Positions 27,064-36,215 are shown, numbered from the stretch's first letter. The stretch: DNA of 64,000 nt from Methanolobus mangrovi (GCF_031312535.1 NZ_CP133594.1:1841934-1905933), one strand, 5' to 3'. The notes: generated from the letters alone by a model not told the origin. A program made the numbers and translations.

Positions 27064-27705
27064 ATGGCAGACGAAAGCGTAATACAAGCTATAGAAAGGT
27101 TATTAGCGGAGTCACCTGAGAGGAAATTCCCAGAAAGTGTAGACTTGGCTATAAACTTAAAGAATCTGGATATGAGTCAGCCTAAAAACCGTATTGATGA
27201 AGAGATATTACTTCCAAACGGTCGAGGAAAAAACCTTAAGATCGCAGTCTTTGCGAAAGGTGAGGTTGGACTCCAAGCTAAAGAAGCTGGCGCAGACTAT
27301 GTCTTTTCAGAAGAAGATCTCGCAGAGATCGGAGGAGACAAAGCACGTGCAAGAACACTTGCTAATGAATGTGATTTCTTTGTTGCAGAAGTTCAGTACA
27401 TGGCACAGATTGGTAAGAACCTTGGTGCAATTTTAGGTCCAAGGGGAAAGATGCCAACTCCACTGCCACCAGGAAAGAACGTGGCTGATCTGATCAACAG
27501 TGCAAGAAGCTCAATCAGAGTAAGATCAAAGGATAAGCTCACATTCCACGTATCTGTTGGTCGTAGGGATATGGACATCGAGAAACTCGCAGGTAACATT
27601 GAAACAGTCCTTAGTAGAGTAGAACACTCACTCGAAAAAGGCAAGCATAACATTAAAGCTATTTATGTTACAACCACTATGGGTAAATCAGTGAGGGTGC
27701 TATAA
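27064..27705 (+). CDS. rpl1: Large ribosomal subunit protein uL1
   Basis: This 213-aa protein of the L1 stalk helps release deacylated tRNA from the E site. Conserved segments GPRGKMPTPLPPGKNVADLI and GRRDMDIEKLAGNI are present. The ribosome binding site GGGAGGT lies at the foot of the leader stem. The stop overlaps the rplP0 start (TAATG), and rpl12 follows, giving the archaeal L1-P0-L12 operon. Confidence 0.97.
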   Translation: MADESVIQAIERLLAESPERKFPESVDLAINLKNLDMSQPKNRIDEEILLPNGRGKNLKIAVFAKGEVGLQAKEAGADYVFSEEDLAEIGGDKARARTLANECDFFVAEVQYMAQIGKNLGAILGPRGKMPTPLPPGKNVADLINSARSSIRVRSKDKLTFHVSVGRRDMDIEKLAGNIETVLSRVEHSLEKGKHNIKAIYVTTTMGKSVRVL

Positions 27706-28724
27706 TGGAAGAAAACCACCACACAAGCCACATCCCACAGTGGAAAAAAGATGAAGTTGAGGACATAAAGGAACTCATCAAGAAATACCCAATATTTGGT
27801 GTAGTAGGTATTGGTGGAATTCCTGCAAAGCAACTTCAGAAGATGAGAAGAGACCTTAAAGGCAGCGCTGTTTTGAAAGTCTCGAGGAACACCCTGATAA
27901 GAAGAGCACTCGAAGAGTCTGGTGATGTAAAGGAGATGGAGCAGTACGTAGACGTACAGACAGCCCTCATATTTACCGAACAGAATCCTTTCAAGTTATA
28001 CAAATCACTTGAAAAGAGTAAGAGCCCTTCCCCTATCAAAGCCGGCGGTATTGCACCCCGCGACATTATAGTTGAAAAGGGACCAACATCATTCCCACCA
28101 GGACCTATACTTGGAGATATGCAAGCTGCAGGCATACCTGCTGCAATCGACAAGGGTAAAGTGGTAATAAAGGAAACAAAAACCGTTGCTAAAGAAGGAG
28201 AAGCAGTTTCTCAAAAGCTGGCAGCAATGCTTACAAGACTTGAGATCTACCCAATGGAAGTGGGTCTTGACTTAAGAGCAGCCCTTGAAAACGGATTAAC
28301 CTTTACACCCGATGTACTGGCTATTGATGAAGGCAAATTCTTCTCAGATATCGTATTGGCAACACAGCAGGCATTCAACATGTCAGTCTTTGCAGCATAT
28401 CCAACTGCAGAGAATATCAAGACACTCATTACAAAGGCTGCAACAGAATCACGCAACCTCGGTGTCAATGCAGTTGTTCTTGAGCCGGGCGTTATCGACG
28501 CATTGCTTGGAAAAGCACAGTCACAGATGTTTTCAGTTGCATCAGCAGCTTCTGCAGTTAATGAAGAAGCAGTGGATGATGAACTGAAGGAAGCACTTGG
28601 TGCAGCAGCATCTGCAGCAGCAGTCACAGCAGTTCCTGAAGAGGAAGTTGCTGAAGAGAAGGAAGAAGAAGAAGAGGCAGCAGAAGAGGACGGCATGGCC
28701 GGTCTTGGAGCACTTTTCGGATGA
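27705..28724 (+). CDS. rplP0: Large ribosomal subunit protein uL10 (P0)
   Basis: This 339-aa stalk base protein has the N-terminal rRNA-binding domain, the central archaeal/eukaryotic insertion (about residues 110-185), the helices that carry L12 dimers (about 260-310), and an acidic Ala/Glu tail ending MAGLGALFG. The same nine residues end rpl12, as expected because both tails recruit translation factors. It is translationally coupled to rpl1. Confidence 0.97.
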   Translation: MEENHHTSHIPQWKKDEVEDIKELIKKYPIFGVVGIGGIPAKQLQKMRRDLKGSAVLKVSRNTLIRRALEESGDVKEMEQYVDVQTALIFTEQNPFKLYKSLEKSKSPSPIKAGGIAPRDIIVEKGPTSFPPGPILGDMQAAGIPAAIDKGKVVIKETKTVAKEGEAVSQKLAAMLTRLEIYPMEVGLDLRAALENGLTFTPDVLAIDEGKFFSDIVLATQQAFNMSVFAAYPTAENIKTLITKAATESRNLGVNAVVLEPGVIDALLGKAQSQMFSVASAASAVNEEAVDDELKEALGAAASAAAVTAVPEEEVAEEKEEEEEAAEEDGMAGLGALFG

Positions 28725-28777
28725 TCAGGATTACAAACTACATAAATTACATTTGATAAAATAAAAGGTGATATTAC

Positions 28778-29077
28778 ATGGAATACATATATGCAGCACT
28801 CTTACTGTTCAAAGCAGGTAAAGACATATCAGAAGAAACAGTCACTGCCGTACTTCAGGCAGCAGGCGTAGAAGTCAGCGATGCACGTGCAAAGGCACTT
28901 GTCGCAGCTCTTGATGGCGTAGACATCGAGGAAGCAATGGCAACCGCAGCAGTCGCAGCAGCTCCAGCAGCAGCAGCAGCTCCAGCAGCAGCAGCAGCAG
29001 TAGAAGAAGAAGCACCAGAAGAAGAAGACAAGTCAGAAGAGAGCGGCATGGCTGGTCTCGGAGCACTCTTCGGATAA
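28778..29077 (+). CDS. rpl12: Large ribosomal subunit protein P1 (L12)
   Basis: This 99-aa stalk protein has an N-terminal helical dimerisation domain ([17 protein letters not shown]), an Ala-rich hinge (about residues 62-80) and an acidic end with MAGLGALFG. It is last of the L1-P0-L12 operon and is followed at once by a strong terminator (29089-29124). GGTGAT is placed correctly before the ATG. Confidence 0.97.
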   Translation: MEYIYAALLLFKAGKDISEETVTAVLQAAGVEVSDARAKALVAALDGVDIEEAMATAAVAAAPAAAAAPAAAAAVEEEAPEEEDKSEESGMAGLGALFG

Positions 29078-29088
29078 ACATAAATCCC

Positions 29089-29124
29089 TTTGTTCGCCAC
29101 TTCGGCGGACAAATTCTTTTTTTT
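29089..29124 (+). terminator. Terminator of the L1-P0-L12 operon
   Basis: TTTGTTCGCC pairs with GGCGGACAAA around the loop ACTTC (one G-T pair), followed by TTCTTTTTTTT. The stem and T-run begin 11 bases after the rpl12 stop. On the other strand the T-run lies over the end of the methyltransferase gene. Confidence 0.8.
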
Positions 29125-29761
29125 AATCAGCTTTTCTGAAAAGCTGGCACTTAACATAGGATTTTAAGTATACATCTTTTTCAAGGACCAGATTGTTCTC
29201 TATGCAAATATCAGGATAATGATTATTCCAGCTATCTGCATTTTCCTTGAACATGAAAAAAGGGAGCATCATTACAGTATCCATTCCAAGAAGCGGTTTT
29301 GCACAATCAATAATTGCAAAATAAGCATTATCCTTTAATACGCGGGATACTTCCCCTATAGCACCTTTGCGTACGTCTGATGTTGTTTCACAAAATGCTA
29401 CTGAGGTCACAACAAGGTCAAATACCCTATTTTTGAACGGCAGCATATCCATCGAACCTTTATAGAGATGTAGAGACACTCCTGCCTTTTTCCCCTTGTC
29501 AGTCGCATATCCTAACTGTACACCGGATAGATCCAGACCATGTACACTTACATCCCCACCCATAAGCTCTGAGACTGCAATCCCCACAGATTCAGTCCCA
29601 CATCCTATATCCAGAACAGACATTCCATTCTCCAGAGGAAGAGTAGATGCTACCTGCTCATAATAAGAATGTCCGAAGCCAAGGATTGTAGCAAAAAAAT
29701 CATAATGCCTCCCACCAAAGAACCAACCGAAATTATTTCCTTTTTTATGATTGATCTTCAA
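29123..29761 (-). CDS. Class I SAM-dependent methyltransferase
   Basis: This 212-aa protein has the SAM motif VLDIGCGTESVG near residue 50 and motif post-I VHGLDLSGVQ, with the acidic loop and later strands (FDLVVTSVAFCE) of a Rossmann-fold methyltransferase. The N-terminal GWFFGGRHYDFFA resembles UbiE/ArsM-like proteins acting on small molecules or lipids. The substrate is not recognisable. It lies downstream of, and on the same strand as, the UbiB-type kinase gene (40-bp gap); both could act on an isoprenoid lipid or methanophenazine-type quinone, which is an inference. Confidence 0.85.
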   Translation of the reverse strand: MKINHKKGNNFGWFFGGRHYDFFATILGFGHSYYEQVASTLPLENGMSVLDIGCGTESVGIAVSELMGGDVSVHGLDLSGVQLGYATDKGKKAGVSLHLYKGSMDMLPFKNRVFDLVVTSVAFCETTSDVRKGAIGEVSRVLKDNAYFAIIDCAKPLLGMDTVMMLPFFMFKENADSWNNHYPDICIENNLVLEKDVYLKSYVKCQLFRKAD

Positions 29762-29801
29762 ACCCCCAGTTAAAGATATTATATTGATAATTCAATCCAT
29801 C

Positions 29802-31433
29802 TTAAGACCTTCTCAGGAACATCAGCCCAAAAAGGAAGATGGCACTAACAAATCCTACAGTACCCATCGCAGGCAAATAGCCTTCACCATTTATAGCCAG
29901 ATAAGTTGAAGATATAAAGATTACCAGAAGGAAAGCATACTTTGTAATGGAATCGATTGTCCTGTACTTCCTTATCTCATCGGTTTTCTTTTCCAGCCTC
30001 TCGATCCTGTACCCCCTTATTGTCTCAATGACATCATTTACTCCTTCGGGCAGGTTCTTCACTATCTCCAGATATCGATCACCCTCCAGTTGCAGGTATT
30101 CGAATGCCTCAAAAGGTGAATAGCGCTTCATCAAAACCCTCGTAATGACAGGTTTTGCATTTTCAAGCAGATTGAACCGAGGATCGAGCTCAAGGCAATT
30201 TGCCTCAATAAGTATCAGTGCCCTTTCAAGAGTTGAGAACTCACTTGGAAGAGACAGGTTATATTTCAATGCCAGTGTTGCATAATTATCACTTTGCCTT
30301 TCACCAGCCGAATAATTTTGTTTGGATATAATGTCATCAAGGTCTATCTTAAACCGACGTACATCAATATCTTCCTTATTGATACCGGTAATTTTCATGA
30401 ATGCTTCGAAAACAACATCAACCCTTTTCTTGTAAATACCATAGAAAAGGTTCAGCATATTGCGACGTAATTCATCATCGATTGTTCCTACTGCTCCAAA
30501 GTCAATATAAGCGATACCATCTTCCTGAATTATTATGTTAGAACTGTGAGGATCAGCATGATAAAAACCATCAAGGTAAACCTGCTTCAAATAGCTGGTA
30601 CTAATTATCTTTGCATACCATTTTTTCTTTTCTGCAGATGTCTCTGAAAGCTTTCTTATAGTGACACCTTCCATGTAATCCATGATCAGAACATTCTCGT
30701 TGGAATATTCATCATGAACATTGGGAACATGCACCTCTTTTACATCTGCAAAATTCTCCTGGAAGCGTTTGATATTCCTTGCCTCATTGCTCAAATCAAG
30801 TTCACGGTTCAGCAGGTCCCTGAACTCATAAAGAAAGGCATCGATATCAAAATTACTTCCAAGTCCAATAACTTTTACAATAAGAGATTTCAGGTCATCA
30901 AGTATTGCCAGGTCAAGGTTAATAGTATCTATTAGATTAGGCCTTGTTATCTTTACAGCAACTTTCTTTCCATTGAGCACAGCAGCATAGACCTGAGCAA
31001 TTGAAGCACATGCCAGTGGCTCAGTATTAAATTCATCAAATATCTCTAGTATGTTAAAATCCGAAGTCTCAAAGCTCCCGGTAATTTTCTCATTCCCAAT
31101 ACTGCATCTGTAACCTTCAAACGCAACTTTCATCTTATCGAATTCAAGAGGATTAACATTATCCTGAAGATTACCAAGTTCCTCGATATAGATACCAGGA
31201 ACAATGTCCGGTCTTTTGCTCAGTATCTGACCCAGCTTTATGAACGTAGGACCAAGTTCTTCCAGAGCCTTTCTTAATTTAACTGCTTTTTCCCGGTTCT
31301 TAATGTCCAATCCACAAGGAGTTTTCTTGTTAGAAACATAATATTGATTAACCTCACTATAAAGAAGACTGAAAAGATTATATTTTGAAAATACTCTGAA
31401 AATAGTAATGTACCTGCGGATTTTTCTGAACAT
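29802..31433 (-). CDS. UbiB/ABC1/AarF-family atypical kinase
   Basis: This 543-aa protein has the UbiB signature KLGQ (in GPTFIKLGQILSKRPD, near residue 62), the Ala-rich loop ACASIAQVYAA, the catalytic HADPHSSN and metal-binding YIDFGAVG. Two membrane helices end the protein (about residues 500-517 and 522-540). Members support isoprenoid quinone synthesis as ATPases rather than protein kinases; in a methanogen the target could be methanophenazine, which is inferred. It forms a pair with the methyltransferase gene downstream. Confidence 0.93.
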   Translation of the reverse strand: MFRKIRRYITIFRVFSKYNLFSLLYSEVNQYYVSNKKTPCGLDIKNREKAVKLRKALEELGPTFIKLGQILSKRPDIVPGIYIEELGNLQDNVNPLEFDKMKVAFEGYRCSIGNEKITGSFETSDFNILEIFDEFNTEPLACASIAQVYAAVLNGKKVAVKITRPNLIDTINLDLAILDDLKSLIVKVIGLGSNFDIDAFLYEFRDLLNRELDLSNEARNIKRFQENFADVKEVHVPNVHDEYSNENVLIMDYMEGVTIRKLSETSAEKKKWYAKIISTSYLKQVYLDGFYHADPHSSNIIIQEDGIAYIDFGAVGTIDDELRRNMLNLFYGIYKKRVDVVFEAFMKITGINKEDIDVRRFKIDLDDIISKQNYSAGERQSDNYATLALKYNLSLPSEFSTLERALILIEANCLELDPRFNLLENAKPVITRVLMKRYSPFEAFEYLQLEGDRYLEIVKNLPEGVNDVIETIRGYRIERLEKKTDEIRKYRTIDSITKYAFLLVIFISSTYLAINGEGYLPAMGTVGFVSAIFLFGLMFLRRS

Positions 31434-31565
31434 CAGTACTATGTTTGTCCTGGTAGTAGATATAGATTGGTATCATTCTAATAATTCTTCTTTCCATATA
31501 GAAACAAGTAATCTGCATCCTGAAATATTAACAAAATTCATGGAATAAAAAAATATGCCAGTTTG

Positions 31566-31594
31566 GTAACACTAAACAAGTATTTATAACAGGA
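31566..31594 (+). promoter_or_regulatory. cbiO promoter with element shared with cbiM
   Basis: GTAACACT (31566-31573), then 10 bases, then TTATAACAGGA (31584-31594). The second half includes the probable TATA box (TATTTATAA, 31581-31589), placing transcription start near 31612. The same GTAACACT-N10-TTATA-GGA order is found at 34374-34399 in front of cbiM. Shared control by a nickel or cobalt regulator is inferred. Confidence 0.4.
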
Positions 31595-31618
31595 TTCTTA
31601 TGTAGAATGAAAACTCTC

Positions 31619-31639
31619 CCTGTCAAAAACAGGCTTTTT
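31619..31639 (+). promoter_or_regulatory. Terminator-like hairpin in the cbiO leader
   Basis: CCTGT-CAAAA-ACAGG followed by CTTTTT lies between the expected transcription start and the cbiO ATG. The stem is only 5 bp, so it could be a weak attenuator or chance. Confidence 0.35.
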
Positions 31640-31671
31640 GGCCGGTTGTAAAATCAGCGAGTGACTCTATA

Positions 31672-32517
31672 ATGACCGAGAAACCTATCGTCCAGCTAAA
31701 AGGGGTATCCTATTTCTACGCAAGCAGCAAGACAAGAGCTCTTGATAGCATCGATCTTGACATATACCCCGGAGAAAAAATAGCCATTCTTGGAGCAAAT
31801 GGAGCAGGCAAATCAACACTCTTCAAACACCTTAATGGCATACTCAAACCTGCATCAGGCGAAGTGCTTGTAAAAGGAGAGCCCATTTCAAGGAAAAATA
31901 TCAGAAGCGTTCGCCAAACTGTGGGAATTGTCTTCCAGAATCCTGATGACCAGATACTTGCACCTACTATCGAGCAGGACGTGGCATTCGGTCCGATCAA
32001 TATGGGACTGACTGAAGAAGAAGTTGAAAGAAGAGTTAAGACAGCACTGGAGCTTGTGAACCTTTCAGGATATGAAGAGCGTTCACCCCATCATCTCAGC
32101 GGAGGACAGAAAAAACTCGTTGCCATTGCAGGAGTGCTTGCAATGCAACCTGAAGTAGTTGTTCTTGATGAACCTACTGCAGGACTTGATCCGTTCAGTG
32201 CTGAAAAAATAATGGAGATAATAGACGGGATGAACAAAAAATTTGGGATCACTGTTATCCTGTCCACCCATGATGTCGATATAGTCCCTCTTTTTGCGGA
32301 TGTCGTTTACATCCTCCACCACGGAAAAATAGAAGCCAGTGGCACAGCTAAAGAGATATTCAAAAAGCATTCAATACTTGAAAATGCACACCTGAGAATG
32401 CCACGAATAGCAGAGGTATTCGAGTTACTTCAGGATTCTGGCCTTGATGCTGATATAAAGATAACACCCCAGGATGCAAGGGATGAGATCATACGACTTG
32501 TAGAAAATAATAACTAA
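31672..32517 (+). CDS. cbiO: Nickel/cobalt ECF transporter ATPase
   Basis: This 281-aa ABC ATPase has Walker A GANGAGKST (near residues 41-49), Q-loop VFQNPDDQI, signature HLSGGQKKLVAIAG, Walker B VVVLDEPTAGLDP and the switch His in STHDVD. The Q-loop NPDDQ is typical of ECF-type CbiO/EcfA. It energises uptake through CbiQ and CbiM. cbiQ follows 11 bp later on the same strand; the substrate-specific parts (cbiM, cbiN) converge from the other side. Confidence 0.93.
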   Translation: MTEKPIVQLKGVSYFYASSKTRALDSIDLDIYPGEKIAILGANGAGKSTLFKHLNGILKPASGEVLVKGEPISRKNIRSVRQTVGIVFQNPDDQILAPTIEQDVAFGPINMGLTEEEVERRVKTALELVNLSGYEERSPHHLSGGQKKLVAIAGVLAMQPEVVVLDEPTAGLDPFSAEKIMEIIDGMNKKFGITVILSTHDVDIVPLFADVVYILHHGKIEASGTAKEIFKKHSILENAHLRMPRIAEVFELLQDSGLDADIKITPQDARDEIIRLVENNN

Positions 32518-32528
32518 AAGGCCTGCTC

Positions 32529-33335
32529 ATGGAGATCACACTTACTGATATTGAAAGGGAAGCATACAAGGACAGCCCTGTCCACAGGCTTGACGGAAGA
32601 GTAAAGATACTTGCGACCATTGCCATCATTATTTTTGCTGTAAGTCTCCCACGCATGGATGAAGCAAACTTCATGAAACTGGCCATCATTGAATCATACC
32701 TTATATCACTCCTCGCAATTGCAAAACTCAACCCCTTATATACCCTCATGAGGTTTCTTTCGACATTACCATTTGGACTTGCCATAGTCATTGTACAACC
32801 TTTTGTAAGGCAGCCGTTTATAGATTCCTTTACAGTATACCCGCTTGAACTGCCACTTGGCCTCACACTAACATACGAGGGTATATTTTTCGGCATGGTG
32901 CTCCTTGCAAAATACATTGTTTGCATAACCGCTATTGTACTCATGTCCTCGACCATGAAGATGAGCGACATGGTAACTTCTGCAAGACGTCTTGGAATGC
33001 CGGCTGAATTCACCCTTATACTTTCAATGATGGTAAGATACCTATTTGTATTCTGGATAATCCTCAAACGCATAAGAGTTGCACAAAAAACACGCCTGTT
33101 CCACATATGGAACAAGGACGTACCGCGAAGATGGATCCTTGAACAGGTTGCATATACAATAAGCTCGCTGTTCATTCGTTCTTATGAACAGGGAGAAAGG
33201 ACATACATAAGCATGCTCTGCAGAGGATATTCCAGTGCAAATAACATCTATATGCACAAAAATAAAATAAAGACCAGTGATGTCTTTTTCTTAATAGTAA
33301 CAGCAGGGATATTAGTCTTGTCTGTTGTTGTATGA
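32529..33335 (+). CDS. cbiQ: Nickel/cobalt ECF transporter transmembrane coupling protein
   Basis: This 268-aa EcfT-type protein has about five membrane helices and the two cytoplasmic coupling motifs with Ala-Arg-Gly type residues. These appear here as SARRLGMPAEF (near residue 155) and SMLCRGY (near residue 238). It links the CbiO ATPase to the metal-binding CbiM. The gene ends 29 bp from the end of the convergent PDGLE gene. Confidence 0.93.
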   Translation: MEITLTDIEREAYKDSPVHRLDGRVKILATIAIIIFAVSLPRMDEANFMKLAIIESYLISLLAIAKLNPLYTLMRFLSTLPFGLAIVIVQPFVRQPFIDSFTVYPLELPLGLTLTYEGIFFGMVLLAKYIVCITAIVLMSSTMKMSDMVTSARRLGMPAEFTLILSMMVRYLFVFWIILKRIRVAQKTRLFHIWNKDVPRRWILEQVAYTISSLFIRSYEQGERTYISMLCRGYSSANNIYMHKNKIKTSDVFFLIVTAGILVLSVVV

Positions 33336-33364
33336 AAATAAAAAAAAATGAAGGAAGAAAAGAA

Positions 33365-33676
33365 TTATTTCTTTGCAGCTTTTCCAAGAGCAAAACTAAT
33401 CCCCAGAACAAGAAGAGTGCCTGCTACAATTGCAATTACCTCACCCATCTTACCCTGACCTTCAATTGAGTAATCAGGCATTGGTGATTCCACAAAAGGT
33501 TCGGCCCCTTCTAATTCAGAGAGCGTTTTCTCATCAACAACTCCACCGGCAGCACTTTCCAGTCCGTCAGGATCAGGAGAAGCAAGGAATGGAGCAAGGA
33601 CCGATATAAGCAAAGCAATTGCGATTCCTGCATAAAGGAATTTCATATTTATGCCAGAGCTGACGTTCACGCTCAT
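33365..33676 (-). CDS. cbiN: PDGLE-domain accessory protein of the nickel/cobalt transporter
   Basis: This 103-aa protein has two membrane helices (about residues 12-28 and 78-98) and the ASPDPDGLE motif (residues 28-36) that names the PDGLE domain, the CbiN/NikN-type partner of CbiM. The start codon overlaps the cbiM stop by 4 bp, so the two are coupled. It is needed for metal movement into the S component in related systems. Confidence 0.88.
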   Translation of the reverse strand: MSVNVSSGINMKFLYAGIAIALLISVLAPFLASPDPDGLESAAGGVVDEKTLSELEGAEPFVESPMPDYSIEGQGKMGEVIAIVAGTLLVLGISFALGKAAKK

Positions 33677-34323
33677 ACCCCTACCCCTTTGGTGTTTGTA
33701 AGAGATGAATCCAGCAGATCAGGTCTTGATTTTTCGATTGCTGTGATAACTACAGCAGTTATGAGACCTTCACCAACGAATCCGATTATCAGGTGATATA
33801 ATCCCATTGTTGCGAGTCCTGCCATCAGAGGGAATGTACCTGCAATTGACATCTGAACAGCACACACAATTGCAGACATGAACAAACCAAACCAAGCTCC
33901 AATAAAGGATGCGCCTTTGATTCCTGCTTTATTCCTTAGAGCTGCGAACGTGTAATATCCTATAAAACCGGAAATAACTCCCATATTCAGGATATTGGCA
34001 CCCATTGTTGTAATTCCGCCATCACCGAAGACAAAGCCCTGAACAAGAAGCACAAGTGTGAGTACAAGAACACCAGCCATTGGACTTCCGAATATGATAG
34101 CAACAAGAGTTGCACCAACCATATGCCCACTTGTCCCCATACCTATGGGAATATTGAGCGCCTGTATAGCAAATATTCCTGCAGCAAGTGCTGCCAGAAT
34201 AGGTACTTTCATGTCATCAAGTTCTTTCCTTGCCCATTTAAGGGACAGAAATACGAAAGGCAGAGCGATCAACCAGTAGATGATTGCCTGACTCATAGGT
34301 ATGAATGAATCTGGTATATGCAT
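33673..34323 (-). CDS. cbiM: Nickel/cobalt ECF transporter substrate-binding membrane protein
   Basis: This 216-aa S component begins MHIPDSFIP; His2 and the free N-terminus form the metal site of CbiM/NikM. There are about seven hydrophobic helices, and MGTSGHMVG in the third supplies further ligands. Nickel (for F430 and hydrogenases) or cobalt (for corrinoids) are both possible; the sequence alone does not separate them. The minus-strand TATA box lies at about 34402-34412, with the shared GTAACACT element between it and the gene. Confidence 0.93.
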   Translation of the reverse strand: MHIPDSFIPMSQAIIYWLIALPFVFLSLKWARKELDDMKVPILAALAAGIFAIQALNIPIGMGTSGHMVGATLVAIIFGSPMAGVLVLTLVLLVQGFVFGDGGITTMGANILNMGVISGFIGYYTFAALRNKAGIKGASFIGAWFGLFMSAIVCAVQMSIAGTFPLMAGLATMGLYHLIIGFVGEGLITAVVITAIEKSRPDLLDSSLTNTKGVGV

Positions 34324-34373
34324 TTTAAGTCCTCATAAAGTTATAATTGCCAATATGAAAATTAAAGATTTTC

Positions 34374-34399
34374 GTAACACTTGTGGATACGTTATAGGA
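34374..34399 (-). promoter_or_regulatory. Putative operator upstream of cbiM
   Basis: GTAACACT (34374-34381), 10 bases, TTATA-GGA (34392-34399), positioned between the minus-strand TATA box (AAGTATATATAG, complement of about 34401-34412) and the expected start near 34380. It matches the element before cbiO in sequence and spacing, in opposite orientation relative to its gene. Confidence 0.4.
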
Positions 34400-34516
34400 A
34401 CTATATATACTTAATGAATTAAGAACATCAAAAATCGTATTACACAACTGAAGGATCCTAAGACCAAGATATATAAAAGAGAAAGTGATAGAGCAAGTTA
34501 AACGGATTGAAACATT

Positions 34517-35491
34517 ATGAGCAAATATTCCCCCATTATTGCTGCAAAGGCTGTCTGGCAGATGCGGATAAGAAAACGCCCTTTTGTACTATCACACGCC
34601 ATCAACTCCAGATGCAACATGAAATGCTCTTTTTGCGAATACTGGAAAAACGAAGGCAAGGAAATGGAACTAAATGATATATTCAAACTCCTTGAAGAAG
34701 CAAGAGCTTTTGGAATACTTGTTTATAATGCGTGGACAGTAGAACCACTCCTGAGAAAAGACCTCCCTGAAATACTGGCTTATGCAAAACAACTTGGCAT
34801 GGTCACTTCACTCATAACAAATGGCCTTTTGCTGGAAAAGAGAATAGATGAGCTAGAGAATCTGGATTATCTCTCTGTATCTGTGGACGGGACTTCCAGC
34901 TATGAAAATATAAGAGGAATAAGTCTGGACAGGATAATGCCGGGCATAATCAAAGCAAAGAACATGATCAAAAATCCTCTCCTGATGAACTGCGTGATAA
35001 GCGGAAAAAACCTTGATGATATAGAGGAACTTATCATCATGGCAAAAGATATGGATGTGAAAATATCTTTTGAGCCTATGTACGAATTCCAGGGAATAGA
35101 AAATGACACCTGGAATGATATGGGAATACGGGATATGGGCAAATATCGCAGGACAGTGGACAGGATAATCGAGATGAAACAAGAAGGATATCCCATCATC
35201 AATTCCTATACATACCTGAAAATGGTTAGGGATCTGCGGACGGAATTTGTTTGCCATGCCAATGATATAATTCTGGATGTGACAGCAGATGGGAACATTG
35301 AGAACTGCAGAGTTCACCGTAAGCCCATAGGCAATATCAGTGAAGGTATTGAGAATGTATGGGAGAATACAAGGAAGCTCAGAAAGAATACGGCACGTAA
35401 TTGCCAGAAATGTCTTTTCTTTGGTTATGTTGAGAACAGCCTGATGTACAATTTTAACCTTGAAGTGGCACAACATTACGAATGGATGTAA
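34517..35491 (+). CDS. Radical SAM protein with SPASM-like C-terminal Cys cluster
   Basis: This 324-aa protein has the [4Fe-4S] motif CNMKCSFC (Cys33, Cys37, Cys40) after a short basic N-terminus. The C-terminal part has further Cys residues (NCRVHRKPIGNI and NCQKCLFFGYVE) that could hold an auxiliary cluster. Layout is like the radical SAM enzymes that modify lipids, peptides or cofactors. The substrate is not recognisable and no partner gene is adjacent; the next gene encodes an exported cohesin-domain protein. Confidence 0.85.
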   Translation: MSKYSPIIAAKAVWQMRIRKRPFVLSHAINSRCNMKCSFCEYWKNEGKEMELNDIFKLLEEARAFGILVYNAWTVEPLLRKDLPEILAYAKQLGMVTSLITNGLLLEKRIDELENLDYLSVSVDGTSSYENIRGISLDRIMPGIIKAKNMIKNPLLMNCVISGKNLDDIEELIIMAKDMDVKISFEPMYEFQGIENDTWNDMGIRDMGKYRRTVDRIIEMKQEGYPIINSYTYLKMVRDLRTEFVCHANDIILDVTADGNIENCRVHRKPIGNISEGIENVWENTRKLRKNTARNCQKCLFFGYVENSLMYNFNLEVAQHYEWM

Positions 35492-35572
35492 CGTCTGCCA
35501 GAATGAAATTGGCAGGCTATACATTTAATATATTACTACTATATTATAATAATACTAATAAAAGGTGGTAAC

Positions 35573-36193
35573 GTGTCAGATAAGAGAAATTGTAGTGTAT
35601 TTACAACTATTTTTTTATTCACATTAATCGCCCTATTCTTAACAGGGCTTGCAAGTGCTGAGACAGTTATTGGGTTTTCACCAGCCCAGCTAAGTGTTCA
35701 AGAGAACGAGGAATTCACACTCGCAATTACGATAGAAACCGATACCAACGTATCCGGGGCAGAGCTTGAACTCTCATATGACCCTTCACTTGTTAACATA
35801 GCATCCATAACTGAAGGAGATTTTTTCAAGCAGGGAGGAATGAATACAATATTCTCAAGAGGGAATATTGATAATGAGCTTGGCACTGTTAGCGGCATAT
35901 ATTCTGTTATAATGGGAGATGACATGCTTCTTGCCCCGGGTAATTTTGCAACCATCACCCTCAGCTCAAAAGGAGTAGCAGGAATCACATATATAGAAAT
36001 GAAGAACGTGATCATAACTAATTCTACTGGAGCCAGCCTGCCGGTGACCATTAACAATGCAAAAGTGATCATTGGTGATGTCGAGACTTCTACAGCCAAT
36101 GAGGAGACGACTCAGAGTCAGCAATCCGGACAGAATACGATCATACCTCTTGTATTTGCAATAATGTGCCTGTATTTTGTAAAAAGGAAATGA
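35573..36193 (+). CDS. Exported cohesin-domain protein with C-terminal membrane anchor
   Basis: This 206-aa protein has a GTG start with GGTGGT ahead of it. The signal peptide (residues 8-29, ending ASA) is followed by a cohesin/BT-type domain (about 30-155; typical segments ELELSYDPSLVNI and GNFATITLSSKGVAGITYI). A polar Thr/Gln linker and a short C-terminal helix with basic end (FAIMCLYFVKRK) complete it. Cohesins bind dockerins; no dockerin gene is visible here. It could be a surface scaffold. The end converges on a DUF62 gene. Confidence 0.82.
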   Translation: MSDKRNCSVFTTIFLFTLIALFLTGLASAETVIGFSPAQLSVQENEEFTLAITIETDTNVSGAELELSYDPSLVNIASITEGDFFKQGGMNTIFSRGNIDNELGTVSGIYSVIMGDDMLLAPGNFATITLSSKGVAGITYIEMKNVIITNSTGASLPVTINNAKVIIGDVETSTANEETTQSQQSGQNTIIPLVFAIMCLYFVKRK

Positions 36194-36215
36194 AAATCAA
36201 TAATTATAGTGGGAA

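Noticed and set aside
28855-29157. Ala/Ser- and Leu-rich frames antisense to rpl12
   Set aside because: Low-complexity shadow of the Ala-rich hinge; no ribosome binding site.
31434-31671. Cobalamin or NiCo riboswitch upstream of cbiO
   Set aside because: No B12 box or NiCo consensus was visible; only a short hairpin and the shared GTAACACT element.
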